Below, in pieces: positions 60,656 through 64,000 of a stretch of 64,000 bases of DNA. Position 1 is the first letter of the stretch; every line of letters begins with the position of its first letter. Source of the stretch: Akkermansia sp. RCC_12PD. Lineage in GTDB: Bacteria > Verrucomicrobiota > Verrucomicrobiia > Verrucomicrobiales > Akkermansiaceae. Below the pieces are notes generated by a model. It saw only the letters and a list, made by a program, of their open reading frames with translations. It had not been told where the DNA came from and made no database searches. Location: contig NZ_CP143889.1 of the NCBI RefSeq assembly GCF_036417355.1, forward strand, positions 2,046,001-2,110,000, in the 5' to 3' direction. A program made the translations under genes and the position numbers.

Positions 60656-61078
60656 TTAGTGTTCGCATCCGCAGCCGCCGGGATGCTGGCAGAATTCAGT
60701 GAGCACGCCGAAGGTGCACTTGGGATGCAGGAAAGTGACCTGGGTATTGTGGGCGCCGGGCACGGGCGGATCATTCAGCACGATCAGGCCGGCATCCTTG
60801 GCCTGGGAGATGTTCCCGGCGATGTCGTTGGTCTTGAAAGCGATGTGGTGGATGCCTTCGCCCTTTTTCTCAATGGCCTTGGCAATGGCGCTTTCCGGAG
60901 AGGTGGGTTCAAGCAGTTCAATGTGGACTCCGGCAACGTCGAACATGGCGACGCGCACCTTTTGTGTGGGAACTTCCTCGATGTGGGGTTCTCCGAGGCC
61001 AAGTGCGTCACGATAATAGGGAACGGTAGCGTCAAGACTCTTGACGGCAATGCCGATATGGTCAATTTGCTGAATCAT
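60656..61078 (-). CDS. mce: Methylmalonyl-CoA epimerase
   Basis: 140 residues from MIQQIDHIGIAVKSLDATVP; the longer frame to 61132 adds 18 atypical residues. VOC (glyoxalase-like) fold: DHIGIAV with metal His, HIELLEP, GIHHIAFKTNDI and the metal Glu near TFGVLTEFCQHP. It interconverts (R)- and (S)-methylmalonyl-CoA. A Cys/His-rich end (HPGGCGCEH) is unusual. First gene of the operon, 34 bp before mmdA. Confidence 0.93.
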   Translation of the reverse strand: MIQQIDHIGIAVKSLDATVPYYRDALGLGEPHIEEVPTQKVRVAMFDVAGVHIELLEPTSPESAIAKAIEKKGEGIHHIAFKTNDIAGNISQAKDAGLIVLNDPPVPGAHNTQVTFLHPKCTFGVLTEFCQHPGGCGCEH

Positions 61079-61240
61079 ATGCGTATGGTGGTTATGAATG
61101 CAGGCATCAGCCTGCAATGCATCACGAGTCATTAAAGCGGATTTTTTTTAGAAGTGAAGCGAAAAGCGGAAAAATGGCGAAATCGCATCCGGGCCGTTTC
61201 GCCTGCTTGATTGCTTGCGCCGATCAGGTAGGATAGGGGC

Positions 61241-62782
61241 ATGTTCAAGAGGGGATTAGCCATATTGCTGTTCCTGGCGGCTTGGTTTTCCGCCGTAGCC
61301 GCCTATGAACTCCAGCCGTCTCACGTGGCTGTGGTTTACAACGGGAAATCAATTCTGAGCCGCCGCATGGCCGTGGAGTATGCACGGGTGCGCGGCGTGC
61401 CGGAACGGAACCTCATTGCCCTGGATTGCCCCCAGGTGAACGAGATATCCAGAAAGGAGTTTGACGACCTGATCCGGCTCCCGCTGCTGAAGTCCGCGCG
61501 GGAGCAGAAGTGGTGGGTTTCTTCCGGAATTTCCTCTTCCCCCATGATGGATCGGAAGATTTTCGTGCTTCTCCTGATGTCCGACCTGCCGATGAAGATA
61601 CGGCACGAGCAGCCTGTCCCGCCGCCGGGAAAGGATATCAACCAGATGAAGACGGACCGGGCCTCCGTGGATTCCGAATTGGCCCTGCTGGCGTTTGACG
61701 GCTATGAAAGGCAATCCTGGCTGGCAAATCCCTATTTCAATAAAAGGGAGGATTTTGTGGGCTCCGGGCTGCCTACGTTCCTGGTGTGCCGCATGGACGG
61801 TCTGACGGCTGCCACCTGCATGCGTCTGGTGACGGAACCTGCGGCCGTGGAAAAGAAGGGGCTGTGGGGGTGGGCCGTGGTGGACCGGGGCGGTCCCCAT
61901 GCGGAGGGGGACAAATGGATGGACGCCGTGTTCAGGCGCGTCCGGGAGGCCGGGATTCCCGTGTATCTGGACGATTGGCCCCAGACGCTGCCCTCCAAAT
62001 TTCCGCTGAGTCGGGACGTGGCCCTGTATTGCGGATGGTATGCGCCGGATGCGAACGGTCCGTTTGCCGATCCTTCCTTCCGCTTCCGGCCCGGAGCAGT
62101 GGCCATGCATCTTCATTCGTTCAGCGCGTCCGAGTTCAGGACGCCGGGCAGGGGTTGGAGCGCCGCCCTGCTGGAGAAAGGGGCCGACGTGACGGTGGGG
62201 AATGTGTATGAGCCTTTCCTGGGTGCGAGCCACCGCTTTGACGTGTTCGTGGACCGCCTGCTGGACGGCTATACCGTGGCGGAGGCCTCCTGGATGAGCA
62301 TGTCCGTGGTTTCCTGGCAGGGTGTGGTATTCGGGGATCCTCTGTACCGTCCGTACGCCCGCATGAAAAGCATGGATGTGCAGCCTTCGGAAGAGGACCG
62401 CTATTTCCAGGGATGGTGGGCTTCCCGGCTCCAGTTCGGGGACCGCTGGCGGGAGCGGGCGGAACGCCTGCTGGAATCCGCGCGGAAGGCCCCGTCCTCC
62501 TTTCTTTATGAAGCGCTGGCCTTGGAATACCTGTACAGGAAGGAATATGTTCAGGCCGGGAACATGGTTTCCACCGCGCTAAGTTCCGCACCCGATGCCC
62601 GGGACCATTCCCGCCTTCTGCTGGAGTCCCTGCTGGTGGACCGTGCCCGGGGAGGGAACAAGGCGTGCCTGCTCCAGATGGACAGCGTCCAGGCCCGGAT
62701 GCCCTCCGCGGACTTTCTGCCTGCGCTTGAGGAATGGCGCAGGAGGGTGACTCCCCCGCCGCCCGCCCCCGTTAAAAAATAA
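61241..62782 (+). CDS. Secreted TIGR03790-like protein
   Basis: 513 residues with a signal peptide (RGLAILLFLAAWFSAVAAYE). The early block LQPSHVAVVYNGKSILSRRM-AVEYARVRGVPERNLIALDC, then a middle part with VFVDRLLDGYTVAEASWMSM and VVFGDPLYRPYARM, fits the TIGR03790 family, found mainly in Verrucomicrobia, Planctomycetes and Acidobacteria; its function is unknown. The C-terminal ~100 residues form TPR-like helices (APSSFLYEALALEYLYRKEY). No known catalytic triad can be assigned with confidence. Confidence 0.78.
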   Translation: MFKRGLAILLFLAAWFSAVAAYELQPSHVAVVYNGKSILSRRMAVEYARVRGVPERNLIALDCPQVNEISRKEFDDLIRLPLLKSAREQKWWVSSGISSSPMMDRKIFVLLLMSDLPMKIRHEQPVPPPGKDINQMKTDRASVDSELALLAFDGYERQSWLANPYFNKREDFVGSGLPTFLVCRMDGLTAATCMRLVTEPAAVEKKGLWGWAVVDRGGPHAEGDKWMDAVFRRVREAGIPVYLDDWPQTLPSKFPLSRDVALYCGWYAPDANGPFADPSFRFRPGAVAMHLHSFSASEFRTPGRGWSAALLEKGADVTVGNVYEPFLGASHRFDVFVDRLLDGYTVAEASWMSMSVVSWQGVVFGDPLYRPYARMKSMDVQPSEEDRYFQGWWASRLQFGDRWRERAERLLESARKAPSSFLYEALALEYLYRKEYVQAGNMVSTALSSAPDARDHSRLLLESLLVDRARGGNKACLLQMDSVQARMPSADFLPALEEWRRRVTPPPPAPVKK

Positions 62783-62892
62783 AATTGCGCCCGCATGTCA
62801 AATTTGGATTGCCTTTTAGGGGATTATGGACCATATTCTGCGTCCCGTAAGTTTTCCTTTTACTGATATTCACCAGCAACAGATAACACAAG

Positions 62893-63240
62893 ATGAACAT
62901 TATCAACAAAATCGAGCAAGAGCAACTCAAGGCGGATGTGACCCCATTTAACGTAGGTGATACCATCAAGGTTCACACTCGTGTTATTGAAGGCGGCAAG
63001 GAACGTATCCAGATTTTCCAGGGCATCGTGATCGCGAAGCGCGGTTCCGGCATCAATGAGGCGTTTACCGTCCGTAAAATTTCCTATGGCGAAGGCGTGG
63101 AACGCGTGTTCCCCCTGCACACCCCCCGCATCGCCAAGATTGAAGTGGTGAACCGCGGCAAGGTTCGCCGTGCCAAGCTTCACTATCTGCGCGGCCGCAT
63201 TGGCAAGGACGCTATGATCGTCAAGTCTGCCACCCGGTAA
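62893..63240 (+). CDS. rplS: 50S ribosomal protein L19
   Basis: 115 residues, normal length. [60 protein letters not shown] and [20 protein letters not shown] are diagnostic. L19 sits at the 30S-50S interface. It is not preceded by rpsP-rimM-trmD, its common partners. A terminator follows 26 bp after the stop. Confidence 0.97.
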   Translation: MNIINKIEQEQLKADVTPFNVGDTIKVHTRVIEGGKERIQIFQGIVIAKRGSGINEAFTVRKISYGEGVERVFPLHTPRIAKIEVVNRGKVRRAKLHYLRGRIGKDAMIVKSATR

Positions 63241-63265
63241 TTGGAAAGGCTGTTATATTTTGCTG

Positions 63266-63298
63266 GCCCGGTTCGTCGTGAGATGGACCGGGCTTTTT
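63266..63298 (+). terminator. Terminator of rplS
   Basis: GCCCGGT (63266-63272) pairs with ACCGGGC (63287-63293) around a 14-nt loop, then TTTTT (63294-63298). Confidence 0.9.
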
Positions 63299-63405
63299 GC
63301 GTTTTTGTCGTTTGCTTCGTTGTGGTTCCTAGGGGGAATAGGGGGAGGTTGGGAAGAGAGGCGTTCTTTCCTTTCTGTACCCGGAACAGGCTATGGATGA
63401 TTTAT

Positions 63406-63996
63406 TCAGTTGCAGGACGGCTGCATCCGGCGGCTGCGGGCGTCCAGATAATAGATCATCAGGTTGGAAGCCAGCAGGCTTAGCATGAATACGATGCCGT
63501 TATAAAACAGAACAGGCCCCAGCATGGCGCTGAAGAGGGACTGTATGTCTTGAACGACCGGTTCCATGGGGAAGGAATCCGCCTCTTCCTGCCACCCTCC
63601 GAATGTCTCCATGAACGTGATGAATGGGTGGATCAAGGTATAAAGGAGTGTCAGGAGCGTGACGGGTACGCTGAGGGCCCAGGCTGTCCAGATGAGCACT
63701 TTTCCGGAAGTTTGGCTTGTCGGGGACAGAATGCTGTTGATGTTTAGCAGGGCTTTCACGGGCATCCACAGGTTGCCGACGGGAAGGATGAAGGAAAGAA
63801 CGCATTTTGCAGGGCTGGGCTGCATGAGTTTTCCTCCAATGCGCCGGGCATCCCATGCCAGGCGGTAGATGAGCAGGAGCCAGCAGGCGAAACAGGCTAT
63901 GGAAAGCGGGAACATGACCAACCCGATTTCCGAACCTGGATAGGTGATCTCCATGCCGGAGGGAATTGTATGGAGCGTCGCGAGTTCGGAAGCCAT
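63406..63996 (-). CDS. DUF4328-like membrane protein, possibly truncated by the window edge
   Basis: 196 residues from an ATG 4 bp inside the window; the frame could continue outside. Four hydrophobic segments (~27-45, 66-80, 97-122, 155-185). FILPVGNLWMPVKALLNIN is similar to the F-P-x-x-N-LW-P motif of DUF4328 proteins, whose function is unknown. The tail LDARSRRMQPSCN is basic. Confidence is moderate because the start is not certain. Confidence 0.65.
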   Translation of the reverse strand: MASELATLHTIPSGMEITYPGSEIGLVMFPLSIACFACWLLLIYRLAWDARRIGGKLMQPSPAKCVLSFILPVGNLWMPVKALLNINSILSPTSQTSGKVLIWTAWALSVPVTLLTLLYTLIHPFITFMETFGGWQEEADSFPMEPVVQDIQSLFSAMLGPVLFYNGIVFMLSLLASNLMIYYLDARSRRMQPSCN

Positions 63997-64000
63997 TTGC

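Overview
The window looks like a chromosomal stretch of an Akkermansia-type member of the Verrucomicrobiota. This is an inference from gene content and style: a moderately GC-rich chromosome, starts that mostly lack a clear Shine-Dalgarno sequence, two GH36-like glycosidases, SEL1-repeat proteins, a small Lys/Ala-rich DNA-binding-like protein, and a complete biotin-dependent, sodium-pumping methylmalonyl-CoA decarboxylase operon of the kind used to make propionate. No plasmid, phage, IS element or CRISPR array is visible.

Layout. 1-2767: the end of an Arg/Gly-repeat protein, a SEL1-repeat membrane protein and tatA. 2768-4348: an AT-rich islet with small membrane proteins and the broken remains of a gene that may have been a toxin tip. 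4545-16962: housekeeping and metabolic genes (beta-CASP metallo-hydrolase, Spx/ArsC-like protein, potassium-channel-like protein, alpha-glucan phosphorylase, threonine dehydrogenase, peptide deformylase, an SDR, a GH36-like enzyme, small lipoproteins). 17158-17462: tRNA-Thr and two identical tRNA-Lys genes. 17506-24498: an AT-rich accessory cassette beside the tRNAs, with a 1999-residue YD-repeat (Rhs-like) protein, its C-terminal Tlde1/L,D-transpeptidase-like toxin domain, an overlapping two-helix membrane protein that is a candidate immunity protein, and a decayed gene further on. 24743-34125: an Eco57I-type DNA methyltransferase, a DUF805 protein, a porin-like protein, a second SEL1 lipoprotein, thiD, the Lys/Ala-rich protein and a DASS transporter. 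34200-41373: an RND efflux pair and a calcium-type P-ATPase on the minus strand. 41507-52848: a frameshifted gene, a secreted GH36-like enzyme, poxB, gatB, a dead four-helix-bundle gene, a SMUG1-type uracil-DNA glycosylase, phosphofructokinase and rfbB-rfbA. 53184-61078: the propionate operon. 61241-64000: a TIGR03790-like protein, rplS and a membrane protein at the right edge.

How genes work together. The minus-strand run mce-mmdA-mmdD-mmdC-mmdB-birA-CoA transferase epimerises methylmalonyl-CoA, decarboxylates it while exporting Na+, biotinylates its own carrier, and can pass CoA from propionyl-CoA to succinate. Methylmalonyl-CoA mutase is not in the window. Glycan use is represented by glucan phosphorylase, phosphofructokinase and the GH36-like enzymes.

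The strongest candidate for an undescribed system is the YD-repeat / Tlde1-like toxin / membrane immunity cassette at 18222-24498. It has a 41-copy hexanucleotide array coding a 90-residue serine linker, and an AT-rich exchangeable tip with decayed neighbours.
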